Under the pieces are notes generated by a model. The model was not told the DNA's origin. It ran no database searches and saw only the letters and a program-made list of their open reading frames with translations. From positions 1,032,449 to 1,096,448 of the forward strand of contig NZ_AP018223.1 of NCBI RefSeq assembly GCF_002368035.1: a stretch of DNA of 64,000 nucleotides, given 5' to 3'. The position numbers and the translations under genes were made by a program. This stretch comes from Nostoc linckia NIES-25. Lineage in GTDB: Bacteria > Cyanobacteriota > Cyanobacteriia > Cyanobacteriales > Nostocaceae. Shown one piece after another: positions 41,469-50,636 of the stretch (position 1 is the stretch's first letter; the number at the start of each line of letters is the position of its first letter).

Positions 41469-42863
41469 TTATTCTCGCGTAATTGGTATATCTAACCAAT
41501 TACTCAATTCCTGAGCAAGCCATTCTATCTCCAATTCAGAGTTAATCACACCACCATAACCAGCCAGTTGATACTTATGTACTCCAACCCAAAGGATCAA
41601 CTCTGGACTCACCTCAACTCTAGTACCGCTGTTCAAATCGATCTCAAAGCGTTTTGGAATATAAACCAGCTTCCGTACATGTTGTCTTGGCGATCGCTGG
41701 ATACGATTGAATTTCAATCCCAACAACTCATTAGTAAAAGTAATTTGCTGACGATCTAGGCAAAGTCTGATGCGTCCAAACAAAGGGAACAAAAATGTAT
41801 ATATCATGTAACAGCCAACGCCCCAAAAAGGTAGTGAGAACAACATAGATACGACGTTTGGAGCAGGCGTAGAGATTGCGGCAATTACCCAAAACAGGGT
41901 GAATGAATTCCAGGCGATCGCAAATAAACCTGGGAATATCATCGATGGATGAAAGCCAGTTGAAGGAATAATAATTTCTAGAGAATTCCAGTTTTTAATT
42001 ACTTGGATTTTACTACCTATTGGTTTGCCAACAGCTAAAGCTTTATCAAGTTCAAACTGAGGCTGTTCTAAAATTTTTAAGGCTTGTGAGGCAGAACTCA
42101 AACGTTTTTCTAAACTCGGTTCAGTCATTTGTTGCAAAGCACCAGTAAAACTCGGACTGAGATTAGCCACCTGCTCAAACTGAATGCGAAAATCCTTTTG
42201 GGGTAAATCCGCGGGGTGAGTACCCGTCACCAAGTAAATTAACGTCGCGCCTAAACTATAGATGTCAGAAGCCGGAACCGTGCGCCCCCCAAATTGCTCC
42301 TGAGGCATATAGCCGTAGGTTCCTACCACAGTCCTAGTCCCGGTTTCTGTGGCGAGGACAGTTTGCACCGAACCAAAATCGATGAGATAAACTTCACCTA
42401 CACTGTTACCAGAGCGATCGCTCAATAAAATATTGCTAGGCTTAAGATCGCGATGGATAACAGGCGGATGTAGGCCATGTAAGTAAACCAGAATTTCTAA
42501 AATAGCCTTGGCTATCTGTTTTACTTCAGCTTCCGTAAAAGTCCGTCCAGTTTGTAAGTATTGCTCTAAAGTTTGTGCTGGAATATAAGTTTGTACTAGG
42601 GCAAATCCTTTGATGGTTGGTGAATTTACCTCAAAATAGTCTAAATAGCGAGGTATTAAAGGATGTGACAAAGATTTTAGCGTTTGGGCTTCTCGCTCAA
42701 ACAGCTTGAGATCGTCCCATTCAAAGTCACTACCAAAAGAGAGTAACTTGATGACGACTAATTCCTGAGTTTTCAAGTCGCGAGCTAACAGCGTCCGTCG
42801 CCCTGCTTTTTTTCCTAATAGCTGCTGAACTTCGTACCGCTCGTCCAATATTTCGCCAATCAT
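41469..42863 (-). CDS. Hanks-type Ser/Thr protein kinase, membrane-anchored
   Basis: 464 aa. Kinase domain about 10-270: ATP loop (VQQLLGKKAGRRTLLARD; glycine loop partly degenerate), Lys in VVIKLLSF, catalytic loop VIHRDLKPSNILL, DFG-type YLIDFGSVQ, and the activation segment GTYGYMPQEQFGG. Two hydrophobic segments near 308-330 and 342-365 follow, then a cytosolic beta-rich tail (RIRLCLDRQQITFTNELLGL) resembling the DUF-type C-terminal domains of cyanobacterial kinases. DFG reads DFGS, usual for this subfamily. Signalling input unknown; divergent from cbiT. Confidence 0.93.
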   Translation of the reverse strand: MIGEILDERYEVQQLLGKKAGRRTLLARDLKTQELVVIKLLSFGSDFEWDDLKLFEREAQTLKSLSHPLIPRYLDYFEVNSPTIKGFALVQTYIPAQTLEQYLQTGRTFTEAEVKQIAKAILEILVYLHGLHPPVIHRDLKPSNILLSDRSGNSVGEVYLIDFGSVQTVLATETGTRTVVGTYGYMPQEQFGGRTVPASDIYSLGATLIYLVTGTHPADLPQKDFRIQFEQVANLSPSFTGALQQMTEPSLEKRLSSASQALKILEQPQFELDKALAVGKPIGSKIQVIKNWNSLEIIIPSTGFHPSMIFPGLFAIAWNSFTLFWVIAAISTPAPNVVSMLFSLPFWGVGCYMIYTFLFPLFGRIRLCLDRQQITFTNELLGLKFNRIQRSPRQHVRKLVYIPKRFEIDLNSGTRVEVSPELILWVGVHKYQLAGYGGVINSELEIEWLAQELSNWLDIPITRE

Positions 42864-42957
42864 TATTGTTTGTGATAAAGCTACGTTTGAAAAGTTTTTA
42901 TAATTAATGGCTTTTCAATGTAGTTTGCCAATATCTTTAGTATAATTGCCTAATTCT

Positions 42958-43560
42958 ATGCCTTCCCAACTTTGGCCTTATATTACCCCTGGTATTCCCG
43001 ATGAATTGTTCGAGCATTTGCCAGGAATTCCCCTGAGCCAGCGAGAAGTCCGACTGTTGTTAATTGCTCAACTGCGGTTACAACCAAATTCAGTGTTGTG
43101 GGACATTGGCGCAGGGACGGGTACAATTCCAGTAGAAGTGGGATTGCTATGTCCAAAAGGAAAGATTATTGCTGTTGAAAGGGATGAAGAAGTAGCTAAT
43201 CTGATTAAGCGTAACTGCGATCGCTTTGAAGTCAAAAACGTCGAAGTCATTGAAGGTAGCGCCCCAGAGTGTTTGCAGGATCTCAAGGTCACCCCTCACC
43301 GCGTTTGTATCGAGGGAGGACGCCCCGTTCAGGAAATTCTGCAAGCAGCTTGGCAATATTTACCGCCATCGGGTCGGGTTGTAGCTACAGCTGCTAATCT
43401 AGAAAGCCTGTATGCCATTTCCCAGAGTTTTTCCCTATTAAGGGCTAGAAATATCGAAGTCGTCCAGTCTGCCGTCAACCGCTTAGAAACCCGCGGCTTT
43501 TCTCAAACCTTTACCTCCGTCGATCCCATTTTTATCCTCAGTGGTGAGAAACTGGATTAG
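42958..43560 (+). CDS. cbiT: Precorrin-8W decarboxylase/methyltransferase subunit CbiT
   Basis: Cobalamin synthesis: SAM-dependent C15 methylation with decarboxylation of the C12 acetate side chain. 200 aa from the ATG at 42958 (MPSQLWPYITPG); a TTG four codons upstream is less likely. GIPDELFEHLPGIPLSQREV near 11-30 and the SAM motif LWDIGAGTGTIPVEVGLLCP near 48-67 are typical of CbiT and the C-terminal half of CobL. The partner methyltransferase CbiE is not adjacent. Followed by heptamer repeats and then cdsA. Confidence 0.92.
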   Translation: MPSQLWPYITPGIPDELFEHLPGIPLSQREVRLLLIAQLRLQPNSVLWDIGAGTGTIPVEVGLLCPKGKIIAVERDEEVANLIKRNCDRFEVKNVEVIEGSAPECLQDLKVTPHRVCIEGGRPVQEILQAAWQYLPPSGRVVATAANLESLYAISQSFSLLRARNIEVVQSAVNRLETRGFSQTFTSVDPIFILSGEKLD

Positions 43561-43762
43561 GGAATGGGGACTGGGGATTGGGGACTGGTGACTGGGGACT
43601 GGGAGAGAGCATGAGAGGCAGGAAGCAGGGGAAGCAGGGAAAGCACAGGGAGAATAACTCTTAATTCCTCACTCCTCACTCACCACTCCCAATCCCCAAT
43701 CCCCAGTCCCCAGTCCCCAATACCCAATCCCCAATCCCCAGTCCCCAGTACCCAATACTTCT
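43561..43762. repeat. CCCAGTC/CCCAATC heptamer tract
   Basis: GGGGACTGGGGATTGGGGAC units on the left and CCAATCCCCAATCCCCAGTC units on the right, forming a long fold-back between cbiT and cdsA with a purine-rich centre (GGAAGCAGGGGAAGCAGGG). Class as in 22672-22776. Confidence 0.85.
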
Positions 43763-44653
43763 ATGCCTTGGTCTCGGATTATTAGTGGAATTATTGCGAT
43801 CGCTCTTGCTCTTAGTGCGACCCTTTTGGGAGGTTGGTACTTTACCATCATGTTTGCGGTTGTTGTCTTTTTAGGTCAACAGGAATATTTTAATTTGGTG
43901 CGAGCCAGAGGCATTGCTCCCGCTGCTAAGACCACTATGGCTGCTAGCCAAGTCTTGCTGATAATTTGTACCCTTGATGGCAATTTAGCCGATGCTGTGA
44001 TGCCAATAGCTGGCACACTTATTTGTTTTTACCTGCTATTTCAACCCAAATTCGCCACCATCGCGGATATTTCCGCTTCAATTATGGGGCTATTTTACGT
44101 AGGTTATTTACCGAGCTATTGGGTGCGGTTGCGAGCAATTGATACTGCTGCTTTTAGCAACCTTCCTTTCGGAGGCTACTGGCCAACAAATTGGGCAGGT
44201 TTCTGGGAAAAGGCAAATTCTACTTCCCTACCACAAGGTTTGACAGCAACACTGCTGACTTTGCTATGTATTTGGGCAGCCGATATCGGTGCTTACACAA
44301 TTGGCAAATTCTTTGGCAAAACTCGTTTGTCTGAAATTAGCCCGAAAAAAACCGTAGAAGGTGCTGTGTTTGGTATTATCTTTAGCGTTGCTGTAGCTTT
44401 AGCTGGAGCCTATTATTTACACTTGCCTAGATCTCTGTTTACTGGTTTAGCATTGGGTTTGTTAATCGGCATTGCTAGCCTTTTAGGGGATCTCACCGAG
44501 TCTATGTTGAAGCGCGATGCTGGAGTCAAGGATTCTGGGCAGTTGATCCCCGGTCACGGTGGTATTTTAGACCGTACTGATAGTTATATTTTTACCGCAC
44601 CTTTAGTTTACTATTTCGTAACCCTACTTTTGCCCCTGATCGCGCATGGGTAA
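43763..44653 (+). CDS. cdsA: Phosphatidate cytidylyltransferase
   Basis: Converts phosphatidic acid and CTP to CDP-diacylglycerol for phosphatidylglycerol synthesis; polytopic membrane enzyme. 296 aa with about seven hydrophobic segments. The C-terminal CDS signature is intact: SLLGDLTESMLKRDAGVKDS followed by GQLIPGHGGILDRTDS. A 25-residue insertion-like loop (NLPFGGYWPTNWAGFWEKAN) near 133-160 precedes helix 5. Phosphatidylglycerol is essential for photosystems, so an essential gene is expected. Start ATG directly follows the heptamer tract; no ribosome site is seen. Confidence 0.94.
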   Translation: MPWSRIISGIIAIALALSATLLGGWYFTIMFAVVVFLGQQEYFNLVRARGIAPAAKTTMAASQVLLIICTLDGNLADAVMPIAGTLICFYLLFQPKFATIADISASIMGLFYVGYLPSYWVRLRAIDTAAFSNLPFGGYWPTNWAGFWEKANSTSLPQGLTATLLTLLCIWAADIGAYTIGKFFGKTRLSEISPKKTVEGAVFGIIFSVAVALAGAYYLHLPRSLFTGLALGLLIGIASLLGDLTESMLKRDAGVKDSGQLIPGHGGILDRTDSYIFTAPLVYYFVTLLLPLIAHG

Positions 44654-44790
44654 AAGGGATTGGTGACTGGTGACTGGGGATTGGGAAATTAAGGAGTGTT
44701 GATAATTTTTCTCCTCCTTGTCCCCTTGTCCCCGCATCTACCCACACTACCTCATTTCCCAGTCCCCAGTCCCCAGTTCCCAGTCCCCAA
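44654..44790. repeat. CCCAGTC heptamer tract
   Basis: Same repeat class, lying between the convergent cdsA and DUF2993 genes, with a fold-back of GTGACTGGTGACTGGGGATT against AGTCCCCAGTCCCCAGTTCC. Confidence 0.8.
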
Positions 44791-45504
44791 TTAAGGATTA
44801 ACGTTAATCCGCCCGCGACACACTAGCTTACCGGGGATCGGCGTGAGTTCTTGGATATCAACATCTGAGCCAAGATCGAAAGTGTGGGCATGATTATCTT
44901 GAAATAAATCTGTCTGGTCATCCTTGATTTGGATATTTGTCAGTTGCAACTCGCGGCCATTGAGTAAATCTAAGCCCAGAGAGATTTCCAGAGGCGTTGT
45001 TTGGCTATTGGTGACTCTAAAACCGAGCAGTATAATTTGGTTGTTCTTAAGAATAATTTCTTGCCAGTTAATGGGTTGTGTTTTTGGGCAATATGTTGGT
45101 AAAACTTTAACCAGTAGCTCGCTCAAAGCAGTTGATAATAAGCTAGATGAGAGGGAAGCATTAAGATCTTTCTCGTTTATGGTCAAATCGCCAACAACTG
45201 GTACTACTTGTAACAGTCGCAAGGGTTTTCCCTTGAGTATTGAACCGATATTTATCTGAATATTTTCTGCTATTAATTGAATTTTTGTAATTAGGAGTCC
45301 TTGATAAACTGCATGACTAGCAAAAATAGATACCGAAGGAATGCGTCCAGAGAGAATTTGCCGATCGCTGGCTTTAATCTCCACTTCTAGTTCAGATATC
45401 TCGCTGACTTGGGCCCTCAACCACAGCTTTAATGCTTTTGTGAGTACTTGCGTAATTATTCGGATTTTGTTTACATTTGTTGTTTGGGAATTTGGCTCTG
45501 ACAT
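44791..45504 (-). CDS. DUF2993/LmeA-like lipid-binding domain protein
   Basis: 237 aa, soluble. The N-terminal helix (VLTKALKLWLRAQVSEISEL) is followed by a long beta-rich domain with repeated amphipathic strands (GRIPSVSIFASHAVYQGLLI, KIQLIAENIQINIGSILKG). It fits the DUF2993 family widespread in cyanobacteria, related to phospholipid-binding LmeA-type proteins. No signal peptide is obvious. It may act in lipid handling; proximity to cdsA is suggestive only, since the genes are convergent. Confidence 0.8.
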   Translation of the reverse strand: MSEPNSQTTNVNKIRIITQVLTKALKLWLRAQVSEISELEVEIKASDRQILSGRIPSVSIFASHAVYQGLLITKIQLIAENIQINIGSILKGKPLRLLQVVPVVGDLTINEKDLNASLSSSLLSTALSELLVKVLPTYCPKTQPINWQEIILKNNQIILLGFRVTNSQTTPLEISLGLDLLNGRELQLTNIQIKDDQTDLFQDNHAHTFDLGSDVDIQELTPIPGKLVCRGRINVNP

Positions 45505-45637
45505 CTAACTAATGGAGTTTATGAGTATTTGCTCAACAGCTGACGAATTTAAACAAGCCTTAAATGTAACATTTATGCCTAGTCGCAACAAAATGCAAAT
45601 ATCATTTAATAGTTAACAGTAAATCAGTAATTTATAC

Positions 45638-46426
45638 ATGGAGGCACGGTTACAAAAAGTTCTTGCTCAATGGGGTATTGCCTCACGTCGTGAAGCTGAA
45701 GAAATGATTAAGCGATCGCGAGTGCGGATCAATGGGGTATTGGCACATTTAGGTCAAAAAGTCGATCCCGAAAAAGATGCGATCGCTATTGATGGCAAGC
45801 TGATATCACCAAGGCATCGCCCAGCCTTGATTTATCTATTGCTGCACAAGCCAGCTGGTGTAGTTTCAACTTGCTACGATCCTCACAAAAGACCAACAGT
45901 CTTGGATTTATTACCAAAAGAATTACGCGAGGGTTCAGGTATTCATCCAGTCGGGCGTTTAGATGTAGACTCCACAGGAGCATTAATCCTGACAAATGAC
46001 GGAGACTTGACATTTGGACTAACCCATCCCCGTCACAGCATTTCCAAGACATATCGTGTTTTGGTAAAAGGACATCCTCCAGAAGCAGTATTGCGGATGT
46101 GGCGTCAGGGTGTGGTGCTAGAGGGTAGAAAAACACGACCCGCTAAGGTACAGATCGTAGAAAGTTCTGCCCAAGGAAGCTTTTTAGAAATAGTTTTACA
46201 GGAGGGAAGAAATCGCCAGATTCGCCGAGTAGCACAACAATTAGGATACCCAGTAATCCAGCTGCATCGGAGTGCGATCGGCTCAATTCAATTACAAACG
46301 CCAAAAGAACCATTTTTGCCAGAGGGTAAATATCGTTTCCTCAAAGATAGTGAAATTCACTTTTTGCGAGAAAAGATCGACCAGGAGTCAGAATTCAGGA
46401 GTCAGAATTCAGAATTCAGAATTTAA
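45638..46426 (+). CDS. RsuA/RluB-family rRNA pseudouridine synthase
   Basis: 262 aa. N-terminal S4 RNA-binding domain (RLQKVLAQWGIASRREAEEM, residues 4-23) and catalytic domain with GRLDVDSTGALILTNDGDL (catalytic Asp near 110) and GRNRQIRRVAQQLGYPVIQL near 192-211. Converts specific uridines in rRNA to pseudouridine; RluB/RsuA class cannot be separated here. The final 12 residues (SEFRSQNSEFRI) are translated from a CAGAATTCAGAATTCAG-type repeat, another native stop displaced by repeat DNA. Confidence 0.93.
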   Translation: MEARLQKVLAQWGIASRREAEEMIKRSRVRINGVLAHLGQKVDPEKDAIAIDGKLISPRHRPALIYLLLHKPAGVVSTCYDPHKRPTVLDLLPKELREGSGIHPVGRLDVDSTGALILTNDGDLTFGLTHPRHSISKTYRVLVKGHPPEAVLRMWRQGVVLEGRKTRPAKVQIVESSAQGSFLEIVLQEGRNRQIRRVAQQLGYPVIQLHRSAIGSIQLQTPKEPFLPEGKYRFLKDSEIHFLREKIDQESEFRSQNSEFRI

Positions 46427-46813
46427 GAAACATCCAATTTTTCTTGTGGGGTGGACATCTTGTCCGCCCCAAGCCAAGGGCGGGCGAGACGCCCACCCCA
46501 CAAGATTGGATAATTTATTTCTTGGTAATCCCTATGTAAGTGGGGCTTGAGATCGCCAGCTAATTTTAGACTGGGTTTTGGGTGGCGCTCGATCGCTACC
46601 AAACGCTCTTAAGCCCGTAAACCACATACTAGAAGAAAATCTTCTTGCAATGCTTTTCGCCAAATCGTAGATTTGTTTAGGGGTTTTAAGCCCATTTGTT
46701 CTTGATAAAAACAGCTACAAGTTCATTCTGAATTCTGAATTTACCAATTCTGAATTCTTCCCTGTTCGAGCAACCTATTAAAGATTTAGTTGAGTTAAGG
46801 AGTGTCAGAAGGC
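46427..46813. repeat. Gap with CTTGTGGGGTGGAC palindrome
   Basis: 46443-46504 is a long fold-back: CTTGTGGGGTGGACATCTTG against GGGCGAGACGCCCACCCCAC. TTCTGAATTCTGAATTTACC repeats follow at 46718-46757. No gene in this gap; the ribosome site AAGGAG for the next gene is at its right edge. Confidence 0.7.
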
Positions 46814-47650
46814 ATGAAATGGCCAAGAAAGAAAAATAATCAGCAGCCCCCACTTTCATTAGAGCAACAAAGATCTCAGAAGTTGACAGAAATCGGCGCT
46901 CAACTTTGGGCATTACGTCAAGAACAGGGTCTATCTCTAGAACAAATGGTTGTATTGACCATGATTCCGCGGCGGTTATTGCAGGCGATCGAAGAAGGTA
47001 ATTTAAACGATCTTCCAGAACCAGTTTATATTCAGGGTTTGATCGGGCGATTTGCCGACGCACTGGGGTTAAATGGAGCCGAATTAGCTGAGACTTTTCC
47101 AATTAATTCTTCACAAGTAAACTTCCAACCTACGGCGAATCCTTCACCCCTGAATCAACTACGTCCTATTCATCTTTACTTTCTTTACATATTGCTAATT
47201 TTATGCTCTGTAAATGGCTTATCCTATTTCTTAAATAACGCCGTACTACAAGCAAGTAATATCCCAAGCGAACCACAGCCAAAACAAAAGCCCATTGTTA
47301 AACCAGAAATAGTTAGACCAGAATTAGCGGAACCACAAGACTCACAAAAAGCTCAACCTGTCAGTGACACCTCAAGCGGCGTCAAACAAAAAGAGCCTGT
47401 ACAAATTGGCGTTACCTTAAAAGCCTCATCCTGGATTCGCGTAATAGCTGATGGTAAAACCGAGTTTGAGGGTACTTTACCAGAAGGTACTCACCGGGTT
47501 TGGAAAGCTCAAGAGCAGCTAACAGTCAAAACTGATAATGCTGGTGGTGTCTTGATGAGCGTTAATCAAGAGAAAGCCAAAGAAATGGGAGAACTAGGGA
47601 AAGAAGAAGAAGTTATGATTGCGGCTGCTAAACCCAAGGTTTTGAGATGA
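46814..47650 (+). CDS. RodZ-like helix-turn-helix membrane protein
   Basis: 278 aa from the ATG at 46814; a GTG at 46802 is possible but touches the AAGGAG. Layout: N-terminal HTH_25 domain (IGAQLWALRQEQGLSLEQMV then LPEPVYIQGLIGRFADALGL), one membrane helix near 121-139 (LYFLYILLILCSVNGLSYFL), a proline-rich linker and a C-terminal DUF4115 domain (VTLKASSWIRVIADGKTEFE). This is the RodZ architecture; RodZ links MreB to the membrane in cell-shape control. No mreB nearby. Function by analogy only. Confidence 0.88.
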   Translation: MKWPRKKNNQQPPLSLEQQRSQKLTEIGAQLWALRQEQGLSLEQMVVLTMIPRRLLQAIEEGNLNDLPEPVYIQGLIGRFADALGLNGAELAETFPINSSQVNFQPTANPSPLNQLRPIHLYFLYILLILCSVNGLSYFLNNAVLQASNIPSEPQPKQKPIVKPEIVRPELAEPQDSQKAQPVSDTSSGVKQKEPVQIGVTLKASSWIRVIADGKTEFEGTLPEGTHRVWKAQEQLTVKTDNAGGVLMSVNQEKAKEMGELGKEEEVMIAAAKPKVLR

Positions 47651-47784
47651 GGGGGAAGAAGGGATGGGGAGATGGGGAGGTGGGGAGGTGGGGAGATGAA
47701 GGAGATAAGGTAGTATTTTCTCCGTCATCTCCCCTTATTCCCCGATTTTTGCCTACTCCTCCATCCCCCCATCCCCCCATCCCC

Positions 47785-49293
47785 TCAATCTGTTTTCGGG
47801 GCACGTCCATTGAGTCTGGTGAGAGCTTTCAGCCTAGAGCTTAATTCGTCTGTTAAAGCTGCTGCTTGATAGCGCCACCCCCAGTTACCCTCAGCAACAC
47901 TGGGAAAATTCATCCGCGCTTCGTTTCCCAATCCAAAAATATCTTGCAAAGGAATAATCGCTTGATTCGCTACAGAACTCAATGCTAGTCGAATTAAATC
48001 CCAGTGGATACCTTCAGAACTGATACAACCTAAATAAAGCAATAAATTTTGCTTTTCATAGTCGCTAGCTGTATTAAACCAGCCAACGGTGGTGTCATTG
48101 TCGTGGGTTCCAGTATAAACTACAGCATTTTGCGGGTAATTGAAGGGTAAAAACGGATTACCGGGATCGGAACCAAAGGCAAATTGCAAAACTTTCATTC
48201 CTGGAAATTCAAACTTGTCTCGCAGTGCTTCTACCTCTGGTGTAATTACTCCCAAATCTTCCGCTAATACGGGTAGCTTGCCGAGTTTCTGTCTAATGAC
48301 TTCAAAAAAAGCTTCTCCAGGCGCTTCCACCCATTTGCCATTCATGGCTGTTTCTTCGCCTTTGGGTACAGACCAATAAGCCTCGAAGCCTCGGAAGTGG
48401 TCGATGCGAATTATATCTACATAATCGAGCATCGCCTCAAAGCGCTGCACCCACCACTTAAAGTCTTGTTTTTGCAATTCGTCCCAGTTATAAACTGGGT
48501 TACCCCACAATTGACCTGTGGCGCTAAAGTAATCTGGTGGAACTCCTGCCATTTGGGCTGCTTCTCCCGTCTCTTCATCTAAAGCAAAAATGTCAGGATG
48601 CGCCCAAACATCGGCACTATCGTGAGCTACGTAAATGGGGATATCGCCGATAATTTCTATCCCGCGCATGTTGGCGTAGCTTTTCAGGTCTGACCACTGG
48701 CGGAAAAATTCAAATTGAACGAACTTGTAATAAAAAATTTCTCCATTGAGGCGGCGCTGTACTCGGTCTAATGCTTCTGGTTCGCGCTTAACAAATTCAG
48801 GTTCCCATTTATGCCAGCTTGCTCCTTCGTTAGCATCTTTCAATGCCATAAATAAGGCATAATTATCTAGCCAATAAGCTTTGCTGTCGCAAAAACCTGC
48901 AAACTCTCTCTGTTGGATAGGTGTAGCATTGGCTCTAAAGTTTTCGCAGGCTTTTTTGAGTAGTCCAATCTTAATTGGGACAACGCGATCGTAATCTAAT
49001 TTTTCTTCAGAAAATGCTGGTAAATTAGCAAAGTCTTCTTCAACTAGCAAACCCTCTTCTATAAGTTTTTCTGGGCTAATCAGTAGGGGATTTCCTGCCA
49101 TTGCTGAGTAGCACATATACGGAGAATTTCCGTATGCAGTGGGGCCTAAAGGTAAAACTTGCCAATATTGTTGATAGCTTTCTTTGAGAAAGTCAATGAA
49201 GCGATAGGCTTCTAAGCCTAAATCCCCAATGCCAAATCGACTGGGAAAAGAAGTAGGATGCAGCAGAATGCCACTAGATCTGGGAAAAGGCAT
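47785..49293 (-). CDS. malQ: 4-alpha-glucanotransferase (amylomaltase)
   Basis: GH77 enzyme transferring alpha-1,4-glucan segments; in cyanobacteria it works in glycogen breakdown. 502 aa, full length. Start PFPRSSGILLHPTSFPSRFG is typical; catalytic region IIRIDHFRGFEAYWSVPKGE (nucleophile Asp), LAEDLGVITPEVEALRDKF (acid/base Glu) and VVYTGTHDNDTTVGWF are all present. The last residues overlap a C/T-rich low-complexity repeat. Single gene, convergent with the RodZ-like gene. Confidence 0.96.
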   Translation of the reverse strand: MPFPRSSGILLHPTSFPSRFGIGDLGLEAYRFIDFLKESYQQYWQVLPLGPTAYGNSPYMCYSAMAGNPLLISPEKLIEEGLLVEEDFANLPAFSEEKLDYDRVVPIKIGLLKKACENFRANATPIQQREFAGFCDSKAYWLDNYALFMALKDANEGASWHKWEPEFVKREPEALDRVQRRLNGEIFYYKFVQFEFFRQWSDLKSYANMRGIEIIGDIPIYVAHDSADVWAHPDIFALDEETGEAAQMAGVPPDYFSATGQLWGNPVYNWDELQKQDFKWWVQRFEAMLDYVDIIRIDHFRGFEAYWSVPKGEETAMNGKWVEAPGEAFFEVIRQKLGKLPVLAEDLGVITPEVEALRDKFEFPGMKVLQFAFGSDPGNPFLPFNYPQNAVVYTGTHDNDTTVGWFNTASDYEKQNLLLYLGCISSEGIHWDLIRLALSSVANQAIIPLQDIFGLGNEARMNFPSVAEGNWGWRYQAAALTDELSSRLKALTRLNGRAPKTD

Positions 49294-49409
49294 ATTTAAC
49301 CTGAATTATAGGAGCAAGCGATCGCCACAACAAAAAGCTATGCGATCGCATCGAATTTATCACACATCAGTATTTACAGAGGAAATCCAGTAAACTCATT
49401 TTACTTATC

Positions 49410-49475
49410 GTTAGTCATTTGTCCTTTGTAAATAAGCAATGACTAATGACTAATGACTAATGACTAATGACTAAT
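49410..49475. repeat. GTCATTA/GACTAAT heptamer tract
   Basis: TAATGACTAATGACTAATGA run of six or so heptamers directly upstream of the NUDIX start, with a GTTAGTCATTTGTCC arm on the left. Confidence 0.8.
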
Positions 49476-49479
49476 AACT

Positions 49480-49911
49480 ATGACTTACCGAAATCCTACA
49501 CCGACAGTTGATATCATCATTGAACTAGTAGATCGACCTCATCGACCAATAGTGTTAATTGAAAGACATAATTCGCCCTTAGGTTGGGCTATTCCTGGCG
49601 GTTTTGTCGATTATGGAGAAGCTGTGGAAGTGGCGGCGCGACGAGAAGCCCAGGAAGAAACTGGTTTGCAGGTAGAATTAATCGAACAATTACTGGTGTA
49701 TTCTGACCCCAATCGCGATCCGCGTCAACATACCATTAGTATTGTATTTTTAGCGACGGCGACGGGAGAACCTGTGGCTGGAGATGATGCTAAGGGTGTA
49801 GGAATTTTTGAGTCTTGGCGCGTACCGAGTAATTTATGTTTTGACCACGATCGCATTTTGCAGGATTATTGGCGATATCGGCATTATGGAATACGTCCGA
49901 GGTTGGGGTAG
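49480..49911 (+). CDS. NUDIX hydrolase
   Basis: 143 aa. Nudix box GGFVDYGEAVEVAARREAQE then ETGLQVEL, complete. N-terminus TPTVDIIIELVDRPHRPIVL is a typical first strand. Reads like ADP-ribose pyrophosphatase-type members with the SDPNRDPRQHTISIVFLA segment, but substrate assignment is uncertain. The ATG follows the heptamer tract without a ribosome site. Confidence 0.92.
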   Translation: MTYRNPTPTVDIIIELVDRPHRPIVLIERHNSPLGWAIPGGFVDYGEAVEVAARREAQEETGLQVELIEQLLVYSDPNRDPRQHTISIVFLATATGEPVAGDDAKGVGIFESWRVPSNLCFDHDRILQDYWRYRHYGIRPRLG

Positions 49912-49949
49912 GGGCAGGGGGCAGGGAGCAGGGGGAGCAGGGGAGGATG

Positions 49950-50119
49950 TCAAAGCCAAGATTCTAAAGCTAGGGCTTGCACCTGTTGTATCCTTTGAAA
50001 ATCGCTGTCACCTGAGACGTAGTTGCAACCCCTAACCCGATGTGTTCTTGTAACTGACGAATGACGTTTGTTTCTCCAAAAATGATACGGCTGCAATGAT
50101 TGGTATCTAAGAGGTACAT
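49950..50119 (-). pseudogene. vapC with internal deletion and frameshift
   Basis: From the ATG at 50119 the frame reads MYLLDTNHCSRIIFGETNVI, RQLQEHIGLGVATTSQ, the N-terminal third of a VapC PIN toxin with its first Asp (DTN). It then jumps to another frame giving CNYVSGDSDFQRIQQVQALA followed by LESWL, the last part. About 70-80 central residues are missing. The antitoxin gene upstream is intact and ends 2 bases before this start. Confidence 0.75.
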
Positions 50120-50121
50120 TA

Positions 50122-50433
50122 CTAAAATTCAGCCGGAGAACGGGTTTGATAAACAAGCTGCAAGCACTCTTCAAAATCATCACCTTGCCAAGTGTCGGCA
50201 AATTTTAACAAATCTTCTGCTTTAGAGCCTCTAATAATTGGTGTTACTTCTTGTATTTCCGGTTTCATTTTCTGGTTGGGAGTATCATTATTTTTTTCGG
50301 TTGACGGGTCAACAGATATTTCCTCGGTTGTTGGTTTTGTTTTGAGAAAACGCAAAAAATCTAGCGTTTGGGCTAGTAGAACATCTGAGGATGATTCAAT
50401 TTCTTGGAGCAGTAATTCTTTAATATTCATCAA
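50122..50433 (-). CDS. VapB-like antitoxin of the broken VapC
   Basis: 103 aa. N-terminal helix MNIKELLLQEIESSSDVLLA then QTLDFLRFLKTK is DUF2281-like; the C-terminal toxin-binding part IIRGSKAEDLLKFADTWQGD then DFEECLQLVYQTRSPAEF is typical of cyanobacterial VapB partners. It is now an orphan because its toxin is broken. It may still regulate its own promoter or neutralise related toxins elsewhere. The start could be either of two adjacent ATG codons. Confidence 0.82.
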   Translation of the reverse strand: MMNIKELLLQEIESSSDVLLAQTLDFLRFLKTKPTTEEISVDPSTEKNNDTPNQKMKPEIQEVTPIIRGSKAEDLLKFADTWQGDDFEECLQLVYQTRSPAEF

Positions 50434-50636
50434 TTATGTTTTGGAGTTTGTCGTAACAGTATTATACGATTGCGATCGCGATGCTAGCCTGACAGCATTA
50501 TCGAATACATCCGAGGTTGGGGTAAGAGGAACGAACCGCAAAGGCCGCAAAGGGCGCAAAGTAAGAAAAGAGAGGAATACCTGTGACACAAAGTTTTTGT
50601 GATTATACTGTGTCAATTGGTATTTCAAGGTGCATT

